This document shows positions 12,645 through 24,596 of a stretch of DNA of 64,000 nt, piece by piece; position 1 is the first letter of the stretch; the number at the start of each line of letters is the position of its first letter. The position numbers and the translations under genes were made by a program. The notes under the pieces were generated by a model, which was not told where the DNA came from, did not search any database, and saw nothing but the letters and a program-made list of their open reading frames with translations. This stretch comes from Gamarada debralockiae (Eukaryota; Ascomycota; Leotiomycetes; Helotiales; Hyphodiscaceae), in assembly GCA_002803225.1 (NCBI GenBank), contig NXFV01000120.1:1-64000 (forward strand), given 5' to 3'.

Positions 12645-14408
12645 CTAATCAAAACATCTTTTGTTCAGTTTGTGCTGGGGGTCGTATTTGGCCTTCATGG
12701 CGTGCAGACTCGAGGAGTTTATCCCAAAGATCTAAAAGTCATCAGTCCTAGTTTCTAGGGGCAAAATCGATCCTTACCTTGGTTAAATCGTTGTATTTTC
12801 CCATGAAATTTGGAACATAATTGTTCGCATCATGATTCTAGGCTATTTTAATGGCGCCTTCTCTAGAAATTCCAGCGAGACTCATTTGAGGGAGTCGCTC
12901 TGGCAAAGTGCTAGTCGCAAACTGAAGTATGTGTTTTCAAGTGATGTGGCCAGGCAGTTGCGTTTGGTACTCCCGAAGAAGTGAAAGCGCCCTTGATGAA
13001 CGTTAGTTTTGATTTCTTCCCTTTCTTCTGTGATCAAATGGAGTCATAATCGAGAAAATTTCTTACCTTTTGCAGGATTTCGAGCAGGACGAAGCTTCCG
13101 GCTCCGAGATTGTTGTCAAATATCACAGGCTGTTCAAACCATTCGACTGCTCGGATAAAGAATTCAGGATCAATGTCTTCCACAAGAGCAGCGGCTTAGT
13201 TGTTGTTGACCGTCCCCATGAGGGCTTCAGAGCCGCCTGCTAAAGTTTCAGCATTTTGTCGAAAGTGGTAGAGGGCTTCATACTTTACAAATAGTTCACT
13301 TGTCGAAGACTAAGACCTCCCTTTGTCATGTCAATTGCCCCTTCTATGTCCAGAGCCCACTTGAAACCCGCCTCGCTCCTCCCATGCTCTTCGCCATTGG
13401 CATCGAATATCAAGACAGTCAGTCCCGACTTCGACGGTTGTCCTTTGAACGCCGCTCCTTCAGTATCAAGAACGTATACATGCATAGCCATTTTGGGATC
13501 CCTTGACCGATTCGCAAAGTTGGATACTCCTTTCGATAGAGTAGGAAGAGAGCTGTACGTGAATGCGATCATTCCAGAATATATGGACGATGGATACCGG
13601 CGCGCTGGCATTTTGAACTCGGTGACAACTGAAGGAGGGCATATCAGTTCTGAGCTCTCGACCTCCCGGAATCGACCTACCTCCAAAGCTTCCTCCACCT
13701 CTCGTAATGCCCAGAGAAGTTCTAGATCCTGCGAAGCCCAGAGCGAAGTTCCATTCGCCAAGACCACATGAACATCTATCAGATTTTGAGGATCGGACGA
13801 AAGTCCGAACTCATGGGAGAGCCATGATATACCGCCACTCAAGATCGAACCCCTAACTCCCACATATGGACAACGGGCACCGGCGACTATAGAAATATCA
13901 GAAAGCGCTTGGATTCGGGATCCTCGAAACTTACCAACATATCCACGAGCAATTTCTTTCCTCTTGCGATCGACTTCTCGCCATGCTTGATCCGCACCAA
14001 TGACAACGATCTCGGATTCGGGATCGAACTTCAAGCTATCGAATGCAGTCATGCTAAGGACGGCATCTTTCACGGAACCTGATCCAACACCGCCACTGCG
14101 AACGGCAAAGTCGAGAGTTGAAGCGTCAGGAACTTGATAACCGTCTGAAGAGATGGCAGTGACTTTAGTGGCAAGACAACTTGAGGGTTCTGGTGTTTCT
14201 GGAATGACCAGACTTTACTTTCTTTCGCGTAGGAAGGGGAAGATTGGTCGGTTACTTCCTCGGCGAAGGAGTCTCGAGCAAGGCTGAGAGAGACACCTTT
14301 ATGGATCGCTGAAGTATTCCTTAATCTTGTGTGAGACCCTGCTTTTAAAAGCAGCGGGTGAGTATCGTTTTCTATCCAACTTGTAAGACAGGAGTCTGCT
14401 TTATACAC
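12645..14408 (-). pseudogene. FAD-linked oxidase (BBE/6-hydroxynicotine-oxidase type), decayed
   Basis: The middle is a clear PCMH-type FAD-binding domain: the RSGG motif, then ARCPYVGVRGSILSGGISWL and FGLSSDPQNLIDVHVVLANG. A frameshift lies just before RSGG (near 14115). Another lies in the Gly-rich block before the FGVVTEFKM region (near 13700), where the glycines are read as Glu-Val-Glu in the open frame. An in-frame TAA stands at 13198-13196. The C-terminal part has several stops but still shows a KAKYDPQHKLNK segment typical of the end of BBE proteins. Two introns near 13890-13936 and 13630-13680 remain spliceable. The gene would have made a covalent or non-covalent flavoprotein oxidase. 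It sits divergent to a dead Zn2Cys6 regulator. Confidence 0.8.
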
Positions 14409-14813
14409 TCGAGGTCTTTATTTGCAGATCTCTTACGAAGCTATCAAGTTTAATTGTTTTCATCCATACTATCTCAAAATGATGCAAGGCTGAGAATATA
14501 CGTGCATATAAAGTAGTTTGGGTGCTTGGAGCTTTAGCGCATTTGGGAGGCAAGTGCGAGTAGCGCCACATCCCTAGTAGTAAGCCATTTCTGAAATCAG
14601 CTTAGAATTTACCCAAATGGAATATTGGAAGCCTCAATTAAAACGAGCAAATCCGTGCATACCATGCATTTTCTCTTCACTGACATACATGCGATGTTTT
14701 TGTATGACACCGTAGACACCCTTTAAATCTGATGCGGATGCTGGTCAAGTCTCACTCCCATCCTCGCGTTTGGCTTGCAAATTCATTAAAGATCACGACA
14801 GTCTGCAATATAA
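14409..14813. other. Divergent promoter region of two dead genes
   Basis: No gene seen. It lies between the 5' ends of the FAD-oxidase relic (minus) and the Zn2Cys6 relic (plus), an arrangement typical of a pathway regulator beside its target. Confidence 0.4.
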
Positions 14814-16570
14814 ATAGGCGAAATTGGTGAACGTTCATACGTGGCACGTTGTCACGTCTGTCGGAAACGTAAAGTCAAGGCGAGTATCATCCAGCTTTAT
14901 ATTTGTGGGGCTTTAGACTGAGCTTTCAAGCGGGACAAAGTGCGGCGCGGAAAAGCCATCCTGCAAACACTGCATAGATGCCGGATTGGTATGCACAGGA
15001 TATGAGAAACCACTTCAATTTTGCCTTCTTCGACGGCCAATCCGAGTCTGAATCGGAAGGTAGGAAGCCCAGGCATGACATTTCATTGGACCCCAAGCCG
15101 TACCAGCGACCATCTCCCAAAGACCAGCAGAGGACTGAGGCACTCAAGCGCCCCGAACCCAGGATACGGCCCAGCTTTCGAGCACTTCATTACTTGATCG
15201 ACCACACCCTGGCTGCCTCCCAATACAAATCGGGGTTTGTCGCCGTGCTGCATGATCGTTACGTTCCGGACCTGCCAAAACCTAGACAGGGGGAGAGTGT
15301 CTGCTCCTGTTGGATAACAACGGCCTGTGACCTCGCGACAGTCGCTTCCTCTAAGGGATCATGTATGCTCAGCGATTCACTGTTAGCGATGTCTCTTCAA
15401 GCTGTGAGAGGAGAACGACAGGATCGCGGCATCTCAATGTCGGGCATCCATCATTACTCGAGAGCTCTCAATGGTCATCGTGCCGAGCTTCAGCTCAACG
15501 CTTTCCCCTTCGATCAATGCCACACAGACGTCTGCCTTGTGACATATCTTGCAATGGCGATGTGTGAGGTGCCTTAGTTCCACTGACCAATGCTTCGGAT
15601 GATCATAACTAACTTTTGGAAGTTGATGGCGAATCGATCTTTCGCAAATGTCGTGCAAAACTTGGGTAGCATCGGTGCGGTACTCCAAAAGCGTGGAGTA
15701 CGCAACCTCCATTCTGCTGCGAGTCGTAGGATCTTCTACGAATATCGATGCATTGATGTAAGGACTTCACCGTCCACATTTTGAAAAGTTCTCTTGAATG
15801 AGTCTGACGCAGAATTTAGATCGCCTTTTGCCTCGTGAATCGTCGAGCATCATTTCTAAGCTTGCCAGAATGGACCGACCCGCCATAGAAAGAGTCAGAT
15901 CCTATGGGTCGAATTATATGCATACCTTGCTCGACTCGACCTTCAAAATGCCTGTTCTAATGGAGAAGTTTGGTAGCGTAAGTACCATGCCTAGCATAGT
16001 CTTCAATAATTAATCCTTGAATGCCCTCACAAAGAATGCCTTCCGAATACTGGTATCCATGAAAGACTGGGAGAAAGGCATCAAAGGTGACGAGACATCA
16101 CAACTCTACATACCTCATCTTGCAAACTTTTGCCCCTCTACGGAAGAATCAAAAGACCTTGGCGAAGTTTTCTCACTCTCTTATGACTTCCCCAACTTCG
16201 ATGTCACTGCCGTCTTGATGTACTACGAGACGTTCCAGATCTTCCTCTATGGTACTCTCATTGAACTCGAGCAATGTGGTCGAAGTATGAGAGGAACTGA
16301 TACCGATGGTCTTGCCCTCGATACTCAAGCTATGATATCAAAATAAATTGAATGTGCAGTGAGAATCTGCCAATCCATCGAGTATTTCTTTGACGAAAGC
16401 AAGCGAATTAACGGCCGCATGGTTATGCTGTGCCCCTTCCAAAAGGCGAGCGGCCTCTTTACTTGACTGATGCAGACCGGGGCTGGCGATAATCGCCAAG
16501 ATGCGTTTTTTCCAACAAGATGGGTTTTGTGATGTGGTTGCACAGCGTTTCCAACACAAGGGACTTCCGG
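14814..16570 (+). pseudogene. Zn(II)2Cys6 transcription factor, decayed
   Basis: The zinc cluster begins at 14850 (CHVCRKRKVK) and continues at 14941 (CGAEKPSCKHCIDAGLVC) if the 61 nt between (14880-14940, GCGAGT...AAAG) are removed as a GC-AG intron. No ATG precedes it in frame. After GYEKPLQF the frame shifts by one base in a T run near 15020, and the following 190 residues (FAFFDGQSESE through VTYLAMAMCEV) stop at 15575-15577. Later fragments in other frames (RIFYEYR; the 15798-16346 stretch with SYDFPNFDVTAVLMYYETFQ; RICQSIEYFFDESK near 16360) match the rest of a fungal regulatory domain. Lost start, frameshifts and stops show it is not functional. Confidence 0.75.
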
Positions 16571-18333
16571 TCTAGGAAGGCTGAAACAAACACCAACACA
16601 ACATCCAAAAAACCTCCAAAGACATCTTTCTTCTACTGCTTTGCCCATAATTTGATGGCCCCGTCTGTAACGTCCATTCATAGGTCGCGATCCAAGGAAT
16701 TATTTGCGGGGCGGATAGGTGACCCAGCACATCCAACTGGGTTCCTCCGTTGTGCCTCTTTCTACTGACCATTCAGCTGCATGGCCTCGCATCAAATTTG
16801 GAGCGGTCTCAATCACATCCCCCGGCCAGCACTCGCTGGGTGGACAAAACTCTGGCCGCCCAACGATGTTCGAAAAGGCCCAAACACGCTGGACAATGAT
16901 CGATCTACATAGAAATATGGGAGACTTGTGAGACTGCTCCAAAAGCCGTACATGTTGGTGACCTCGCAATGATTCCGGTTATCTATAATATCAGGGGTGA
17001 TTTGTCGAATCAGACCATATTGTATGGTAAAATCATGTATGTATTGATATATAAGGAGGGAGGAATTGGAGGGTTGCCAGAACCCGAGATATGATAAAAC
17101 AAACCGTTGCCATATAGAGCGAGAGTTTCGGTCACCGAGATCTCTTGGCAACTTGAGGGTCGCGTGCTCTCATAAAATCTACCCATATAATTTATGGTTC
17201 AAAATTCTTTGGCCAGGCTCACAGCTCAACAAACTTTTGATAGTACAAATTGTTCGCAGCACAAAGCCACAGACTAGATTTTATTGGCCAATATTACGAG
17301 TATGATAGGCAACGTTGCAATGAATATGTGAGGACACCTTGGAAGGAACAGAAACGAAAAATCCCTTGCTCGACGGCAGGGTACATCGACGGAAGAGAAA
17401 AACAGGGGGAAGAGGGCAACACTCCGATTTCAGATGTACTTCGCACTCTCGTAAAACGGCAATACATTCCCGTAATCGCCGGCTGCACTCGGCCGTCGTC
17501 CTAATGTGAGATCAACCTCGTCTGCATGCCGCTGCCGTATGCAAGTGATCCTGAAGAACTTCCAACCCTGGTAGACTACTCCGGCCGCAAGAAAGCCCAG
17601 GGGTAGACACCCCTTTATTTTTGACGGTAATGCATTTAAGAATCCATGCATCTAAACCTATGATAGGGAGGTTTGCCAACAGTTAAATTTGGTTATAAAT
17701 TTCCGCCGACCAAATTGCACATAACATAAATAAATGTTGGTGACCTTGTAGCTTTTTGCAGAGCTTTTGATAGTGCACACCATGGGGCGGAGCGAGTCTG
17801 CGCCCCTAACTGGCAGGCATAGCAGAACGAATCCCCCTAAAAACGACCGTGCACAACTCCTCCTTCCAACTCCTTGGCACTTGAAAACCTTACCTATCAA
17901 TTTCAACATTCCTTTCTTTGGATTAGGATATGAATGGCACATCGTGATTTGTTCACGCTCCGAAACGTGAGCCTTACGTCGCTACTTCAAAGTCATGCAC
18001 TTCCTAATCAGCCTGTCAGAACTTTACATTCCGTGGGAGCAGGAATCCCACACATCCAACGGATGTAATGCGGGTAACGCACGTAGTACGCAATGTTAGT
18101 CACATGTGGTTAACAGGATCTGAGCTGTTTTATCTCATACCTCTCTCATCTTTTTCCAAGTTTGGAAAGATATTCAGGGCGGATTCAGCCCCATTTAGGT
18201 AGGTATATAGCGAGCGCCTCTCCCCAATTTGTGATGCTCAGGCGGTTGTTTCTATCGCGGTGTACTACTAACTTCTAACAAACTTAATTTCAATTCTTTT
18301 CTTTTGAGTTTCAAGTTTGTTTGTTTTCATACA
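16571..18333. other. Gene-free region before the dehydrogenase
   Basis: No supported gene. Short minus-strand frames around 16700-17150 read somewhat like protein (for instance a stretch with SLTSLPYFYVDRSL) but break frequently and match nothing I know. The last 300 bases contain the likely promoter and leader of the gene at 18334. Confidence 0.45.
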
Positions 18334-19329
18334 ATGAAACGGCTCACATGGCTCGTGACGGGCTGCTCATCTGGTTTTGGGGAAGCGTTTGTTCATGAGA
18401 TTCTCGCCAGAGGAGATCGGGTTATTGCAACTGGCCGAAATGCTTCTGAGCGTCTCAAACATCTAGAGGGCCTTGGCGCAGCTGTACTTGACCTTGATGT
18501 TACTGCTTCACAAGCTGAGCTGGACTCGAAAGTGCAAGAGGCAATTGAGATCTATTATGGAATCGATGTGCTCGTCAACAACGCGGGGTATTTTGAATTG
18601 GGATTGGTTGAGGAGGTTTCGTAAGTGTGCAATGGACATCACCACAGTTTTCGGGCCCCTGTTAACTCACCTCATCAGCCATGAAAGATGGATGTCTCAG
18701 ATGAAGACCAATCTATTTGGTCCAATGAACATGAGCAGAGCAATTCTTCCGTATTTCCGCCAAAAGAAAGAAGGAAAGATTGTATTCATCGGATCAGTCA
18801 ACGGCTGGCGTGGAGCAACTGCATCAGCTCCATACACAGCTAGCAAATTTGCTTTAGAAGGTCTGAATATCTATGCCTTCATCCCATTCAAGACTGATAC
18901 GCGAGAGCAGGCTACGTAGAATGTCTCCAGAAGGAACTTTCCTCCCTTGGCATTCAGTCCATTATCTTCGAGCCAGGAGGCTTTCGGACGAAACTTTTGT
19001 CTTCCAGTAAAGTACAGGGCGATGCAACTGCACACGGCGAGTATAAGGAATTCTTTGACGTGGTCCAAGAAGCTATTCAATGGAGGAATGGAATGCAGCC
19101 AGGCGACACGCAGAAAGCTGTGCAGAGAATGGTTGATGTGGTCAGGTCTGAGGGAATGGCTGCAGGACGATCTCTACCCAAAAGACTTCCGGTGGGTTCA
19201 GAGAGTCTGAAGATAATTAAGGAGAAGTGCTTTGAGACTTTGAGAATATGTAATGAGTGGGAGGACTTAATCATCAGCACGGACGTGGTGGGGATACCAG
19301 GAAGGAAACGGAAAGCAACCCCTCAGTGA
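18334..19329 (+). CDS. Short-chain dehydrogenase/reductase
   Basis: Three exons (18334-18620, 18679-18860, 18920-19329) with introns of 58 and 59 nt encode 292 residues. It is a classical SDR. The cofactor motif TGCSSGFG is at residues 9-16, NNAG at 82-85, the catalytic Ser at 135 (GSVNGW), and Tyr148/Lys152 in YTASK. The PG motif appears in IFEPGGFRTKLL. Arg35 after the second strand (ATGRN) suggests NADP(H). No signal peptide or membrane helix. The substrate is unknown; such enzymes often reduce or oxidise secondary alcohols in detoxification or secondary metabolism. The closest matches I recall are fungal 'oxidoreductase, SDR family' proteins of about 280-300 residues, so it looks complete. 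Confidence 0.88.
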
Positions 19330-19642
19330 AGGGGATTAATGAACCAATTCAATGAAAGAAACCTAATGACTATACCTTGAGCATTTGGGTGGTTTTCAAA
19401 CAGCGAAGTGAGGAAAATACTTTGACAAAGTTTTCTAGTCTTTTGACTGTCTGGTTCGGCGTCGTCTAAAATTAGGTACATCTTGAGGATTGCTTCAGGG
19501 ATCATTTAGCGCCTACTGTACGTACGCGTCCTGAAACGCGAGTTTAACATGATTAAGATTCAACCCCGCCATCATTTACAAACCATCAGTGAGTTTCGCT
19601 ACTTGAAATTACATCGCCTTTCGATTTGCTTGGCAAGTAAGG
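19330..19642. other. Short intergenic region
   Basis: No gene seen. It holds the 3' end of the dehydrogenase transcript and the promoter of the regulator that starts at 19643. Confidence 0.5.
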
Positions 19643-21126
19643 ATGTCTGAAGCCCGCATTTCCCTCCATATTTCTCAAAAACCCGGTGCGCGAGGTACGA
19701 AAAAATCGAGGACTGGCTGCTCGACTTGCAAGTACGTAAGGGACCGCCGTGGAGAATCTGAAGGTGCTAAATGTACATATACAGAGTTCGACACGTCAAG
19801 TGCGATGAGTTGAAACCTGCCTGCGAAAGATGTAGCAGTACCGGTCGAATATGCGATGGTTATTCCAGTTCTGTGAGTGTTGCTTGCGATATCCGACCAG
19901 GACCCGTCCGAAGCAAAAAGGAGAGTCGATATCTCAATTTATTCCAGCACAGAACGATACTTGGATTGATGGGTTTCGACCACGGATCTACATTCTGGAA
20001 CTATATGGTTCTACAATTCAGTCAATCGTCACCAGCTGTCCTTCACGCAGCTCTCGCTCTCGGAGCACTTAATGAACACATAGATGGCGATTCAAATACG
20101 ACTGGGGATACACAAAGTTATCGTCTATGTTTAATGCAGTACAATAAATCCATTGGATACCTTCGCTCAAGGCAATCGAGACAACCAATCCCGCTCACTC
20201 TCACCTGTTGTGTCCTGTTCATCTGTCTGGAGAACGCCCAGGGAAATCACGATACCGCGCTCGAGCATCTTCAGAATGGATTGAAAATACTTCAAGATTG
20301 GAAGATGGATACAAATACGTCTGCATCGGAGGATCTGGTCGTGGAGAATCTCACCAATGTCTTCCGTCGCCTCGATATGCAGGCCACAGTCTTCCTAGAT
20401 TCTCGACAACCACAATTGAACGCGACATCGATGGTTCAGAGTCTCAAAATGGACCATTCAGTTCCTACTTGTTTCTCCAGTATGCGCGATGCGCAGATCT
20501 CCCTTGAAGAAATAGAGCTTCGTCTCTTCTACGTTCTCACAACTAAATCGACGCAACATCATTCCCGCCAATCTCACGATGAGATGCTCTCTACTAGAGC
20601 ACCTTTACTTCGCGGTCTGTCTGGTCGTTTCAAAGGGTGGAAAGAAGCCTTTGACTCATTCTCAACCCGCGAGAGTGAGAGAATGCAGACAAAAGACCTT
20701 CGACTTGGTGTCCTACTAGCTCTCCACTACGAGACCACGTCACTCATGCTTGATACCAAAATCAAGCCAACTCCTGACATGGAAGGCATTTTGACTTGGG
20801 AATCCAAGATCACGAGAATCAATGATCTATCCAGATCTTTAATCAAGTCATCTTCATCGGACAGAAGATTCGAATTTTCGGCCGACACAGGCGTTATTGC
20901 TCCACTCTACTATGCTGCAATGAGAGCGACTAGTTCTCCGGTTCGCCAACAGGCCATTGAGATTCTTCGTTCCGTGAAATGCAAAGAGGGATTTTGGGAT
21001 GCAGAAACAGCGGCAAGAATTGCAGAGAATGTTTCACAGGTAAAGAGGACTGGTACGCCCGGGCTGCCTGTAACAGGCTCCATCCCAGTGCTGGCGAAAG
21101 CTCATTGCGTCGTCACCTGCTTCTGA
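19643..21126 (+). CDS. Zn(II)2Cys6 transcription factor
   Basis: Two exons (19643-19731 and 19785-21126) around a 53-nt intron give 476 residues. The intron splits the zinc cluster between the second and third Cys, a common place in the family. Cys26, 29, 36, 43, 46 and 53 are all present. The rest fits the DUF3468-like fungal regulatory region: HRTILGLMGFDHGSTFWNYM, then SPAVLHAALALGALNEH, and near the end RQQAIEILRSVKCKEGFWDA. The 3' end is uncertain. The last 35 residues are atypical, and coding-like sequence goes on past the stop to about 21250 in the same and another frame, so a recent frameshift or nonsense mutation may have trimmed the C-terminus. It lies between a dehydrogenase and a hydroxylase fusion, which it might control. 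Confidence 0.7.
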
Positions 21127-21663
21127 GGGATCTAATCCAGGAGGAGAATTCGGATTGGTTCAAAGGACCGAATCAAGCAGGAAATTCGGAAGCAGGACGT
21201 GAGTGCATGGGAGACAATACGAGGAACGAGAAAGGTGCCGTATTTGGTTGGATTTTTCAAGTCCCCAACAAACTGACCTATTCCAGGCTCTCAGAAAGTC
21301 CGACAGATTCTTGATTGAGTTCAAAGCCACCTTTATTATGGGGCTCTCATCCGATCGCTTCGCTCGTATTCGCAGCATAGGCTTATTAAGCAAAAAGATG
21401 TTCGCTCGCTCGGAAAGTTCGAGGTCCAAACACGTGACTTAAATTGGTCTATGACGAATCTTTCATCTAGCATACATCAATCTGTTTGAGAAGTTATACT
21501 CAGGCTGTGCAGAATATTATTCTGTGATATATATCTGGGGCTCCGGGCTCACAGTTGTGCGCGAAAGCTCGATAGTATCGTTCAGCTCAAATCTCGCTCT
21601 CGCCGCATCGCCCCATCTCTCTCAAATCGGGCTTCTGCTCCTCGAACTCAATTATACTAAGCC
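21127..21663. other. Intergenic region with possible coding remnants
   Basis: The first 130 bases still read like protein (for example EIRKQDVSAWETIRGTRK near 21180-21230), possibly the cut-off end of the preceding regulator. The rest shows no gene and should contain the promoter of the gene at 21664. Confidence 0.4.
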
Positions 21664-23373
21664 ATGTTGAATGACCGTTGCCATTTAGTCAGCTACGGTT
21701 GCTTATTACTTGCTGCTGTATCTGGCTGTTCAATTGCACCTGAGAGATCATTGTTTTCGAAAAGTAACGTGGAAGCTCCGCAGGTCAAGGTATGTCAACT
21801 GTTAGGAACTACTTGAAGAACAGCCATCTAATACTTAGCGAAGATAATCCCTCACCCTTCGAAGGAATATACCAAAGACAATGTCCAGTATGAACTTCAT
21901 GTCGACCACCTCTATCCGCGCTTCAGCGAGATCGAGGACTTTCCAAATGGCACTTATGTCGCCGACGTTACTGCAAGAATACCCTTGCACTCCCCAAAAG
22001 CCTTTTCCGACGCCACTACCTGGAGAGAAGAGAACTTCACGGTTTTGGAGACAAATCTTCTCGAATCGATCCGCTGTGTTGGAACACCCTCCTCAGCACA
22101 TCTAGATCGCAGAACTCATCGCCATTCGAACGAATATTCCAGAGCGAATGGACTGACTGCGAGTAACTGCAATTTTGCCTATGCCGTGATCGTGCATCTC
22201 TACCTTACAATCACGAACCCACCTCCACTGGCATTACTCCTATCCTGTATCTGGCTCTATATGTCAGGTTCTTTCTTCTTCGACATGGTCCATTATCTAC
22301 TTCATCAATGCTCCAAGTCTCGACACCGCGGTCTTCGCCGCGTGGGTTATTTACATCAAGTGCATCATTTGTACTTCAATCGCAATCTCAAGTTCAATGA
22401 TAAATACCACTGGCTCAACTTGCTAATAGAGCTACCTCTGGAATTATCCTGTCAGCTATTCGGCACGTGGCTTGGCTGGCTCATTGCGGACTGCCTGGGA
22501 TTGACGGGTTCTATGCTGCTGTCTCAAGAGCTTTTCATTCTCGTCCTCTGGTTTGAGATAGCAAGAGTATTAGTGGTAGCAATATTCGACGGACGAGACT
22601 CAAATCACAAATCATACACGACTCCACCCAAGGATACCAATTGGTTGCTTGTTGGACCTCAATACCATGCGCTACATCATATTGATCCAACAGCCTACAT
22701 CAGCTCCACGTTCCGACTCTTCGACTGGATCCTCGGAACTGGATATTCGCTGAGGTCACGGAGAGTCACCATCACTGGAGGGTCTGGAGCATTCGGATCT
22801 GCGATGAAGCAGCAAATCCAGAAGGAGGGAGTGAACTGTATTCAAGAACTGAGGTTTGGTATGGATTGGATCTATGATAACTACGAATCAACGATACCAA
22901 TCCTGGCGACTACCGACGTGTTAATTCTCGCACATGGATCGAAAGGGGGAGATGCTCTCAAAGCCAACTGCGAATCGGCCATCAACTTGATTGAGCTCTT
23001 CAAGAAGCACTACCGGCCCAAACCAAGTCAAAAGATGCTTCTTCCCGAAGTTTGGTATGTGGGAAGCGAGATTGAGCTGCATCCGTCTTGGGGTCTTCCC
23101 AATTTGCAAGCGTACTCAAGATCCAAGCGATCATTCCTTCCTCATGCGCGAACATTGTATAATGACCCATCGATTCTTTATCGACATATCGTGCCGTCTG
23201 CATTTCACTCACAGATGGGATCTGCGATTATTTCAGCGGAATGGGCAGCAAGGGTCACGATGTGGTGGATTCGAAGAGGTGCGAGATATGTTCCTGTCAC
23301 TTACACGGGGTTGGCTTATCTCAACTATTTCAAGTTCATGTACTGGATCAGGAAGACTTCAAGGGGCTGCTAA
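21664..23373 (+). CDS. Fatty-acid-hydroxylase/sterol-desaturase domain fused to an SDR-like Rossmann domain
   Basis: Two exons (21664-21789 and 21844-23373) give 551 residues. The acceptor at 21843 (CGAAG) is unusual but is the only nearby one that keeps the frame. The N-terminus (residues 8-24) is hydrophobic and could be a signal or anchor. Hydrophobic helices flank three histidine clusters typical of di-iron membrane hydroxylases: HYLLH (192-196), HQVHH (213-217) and HALHH (317-321). From about residue 350 a Rossmann-type domain begins with TITGGSGAFGSA and later has a YSRSK stretch that keeps the YxxxK of SDR enzymes. Similar desaturase-plus-dehydrogenase fusions are known in other microbes. 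A role in sterol, wax or fatty-alcohol metabolism at the ER is inferred. Both domains look intact. Confidence 0.78.
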
Positions 23374-24596
23374 AGGCGTATCATTTGGAGTTGAAACGGT
23401 TGAGGATCAATTAAACAAAGTAATCGCGAGTTCGCGATTGCCTACTTCTTTCACTGCATCTCAGGACATTGACCTTAAGAAACGCTAGGGGTGATTTTTA
23501 TCGTTTGGTTGGCTAATTTTGCAGGTAGTTGATAAGAATAGGGTGTGTGAAAATATGTCCAGGTGTAGGTACGTCACGAGGCTGTCACGTTCGTTCGACT
23601 CTCTACTTTTGAAACAACCTCAACGTTCAGCCATTATCTTTACGCCACCATTTCTCCAAGCTAGAGCACACGATGTCAAATTTAAGCTTGGTGTCGTGTA
23701 ACGCGCCATCATCGCAAAGGGCGTTGTGTCCCATAATCACCAGCACGAACGAATCATTCATCACGGGTCCACTACTACTCCCTATCTGCTTTGTTGTGGC
23801 CAACTGCATGCCCTGACCCATACCCCAAATTTCAGCACGGAGAAACGGGATTCTATTTCCCCATTGCAAAAATGCGATGTTGCATTGCAGAAGATCTTGT
23901 CAAGCGATGGCTGAAAAGAACGCGCGATGGCAACCGACATTTACTGGAGCCGGAAGCCACTCAGCGACTTCTTTGATGGCATTTTAAACATTATGATGCC
24001 ACTCTCTGTAATGCCAAGGCCTTTTGATGCAAGGATTGGACTGTTCCAGCGAGCCCGGCCAGTGCGGGTTGTCCCAAAACGAAAGGTAGCTCCGTAACTA
24101 AAGTCTCTTGTATACTTGAGGTTAGAAGAATGTCCTTCATCCGACGTTGGATCTGAGTCAGTACTCGGCCATCCAATCGCTCTATGTCGTTCGGCCACAG
24201 CGTTCATCACCATTCGACTTGTACGCTTCAGTTGCTCTGATGCGTGCGAGTCCATGGTCCGTTCTATCAGGAACGACACCAAGGCGATGGCAAAAGGCGG
24301 AGCTCCACAATTCAAGGATTTTGGGATTGAGGCTAAAGTATCTTGAAAAAAAGGCCCTGCTGAGACTACTGAGTGCAATTACATATCGAGTGATCTGTCT
24401 ATCTTGATTGCAGATCTTTGCAGTTTGCACATCGATATTCTGTTAAATTGTCCTCTTTTGGCCTTCGATATCTTCCAGGCTGTATTGAACATCCTCGAAA
24501 ATCTTCAACATACTTTCTTTCCCAATCACTTGGCTTCTGCTACAGCTTTTCTGTCTCTTTGGCTTAAGCGCTAGCGCCGCATGAACCTCTACTCGA
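23374..24596. other. Region without a recognised gene
   Basis: A minus-strand open frame of about 145 codons ending at 23941 resembles protein in composition but matches no family I know and has no clear start or partners. The rest is non-coding. Confidence 0.4.
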
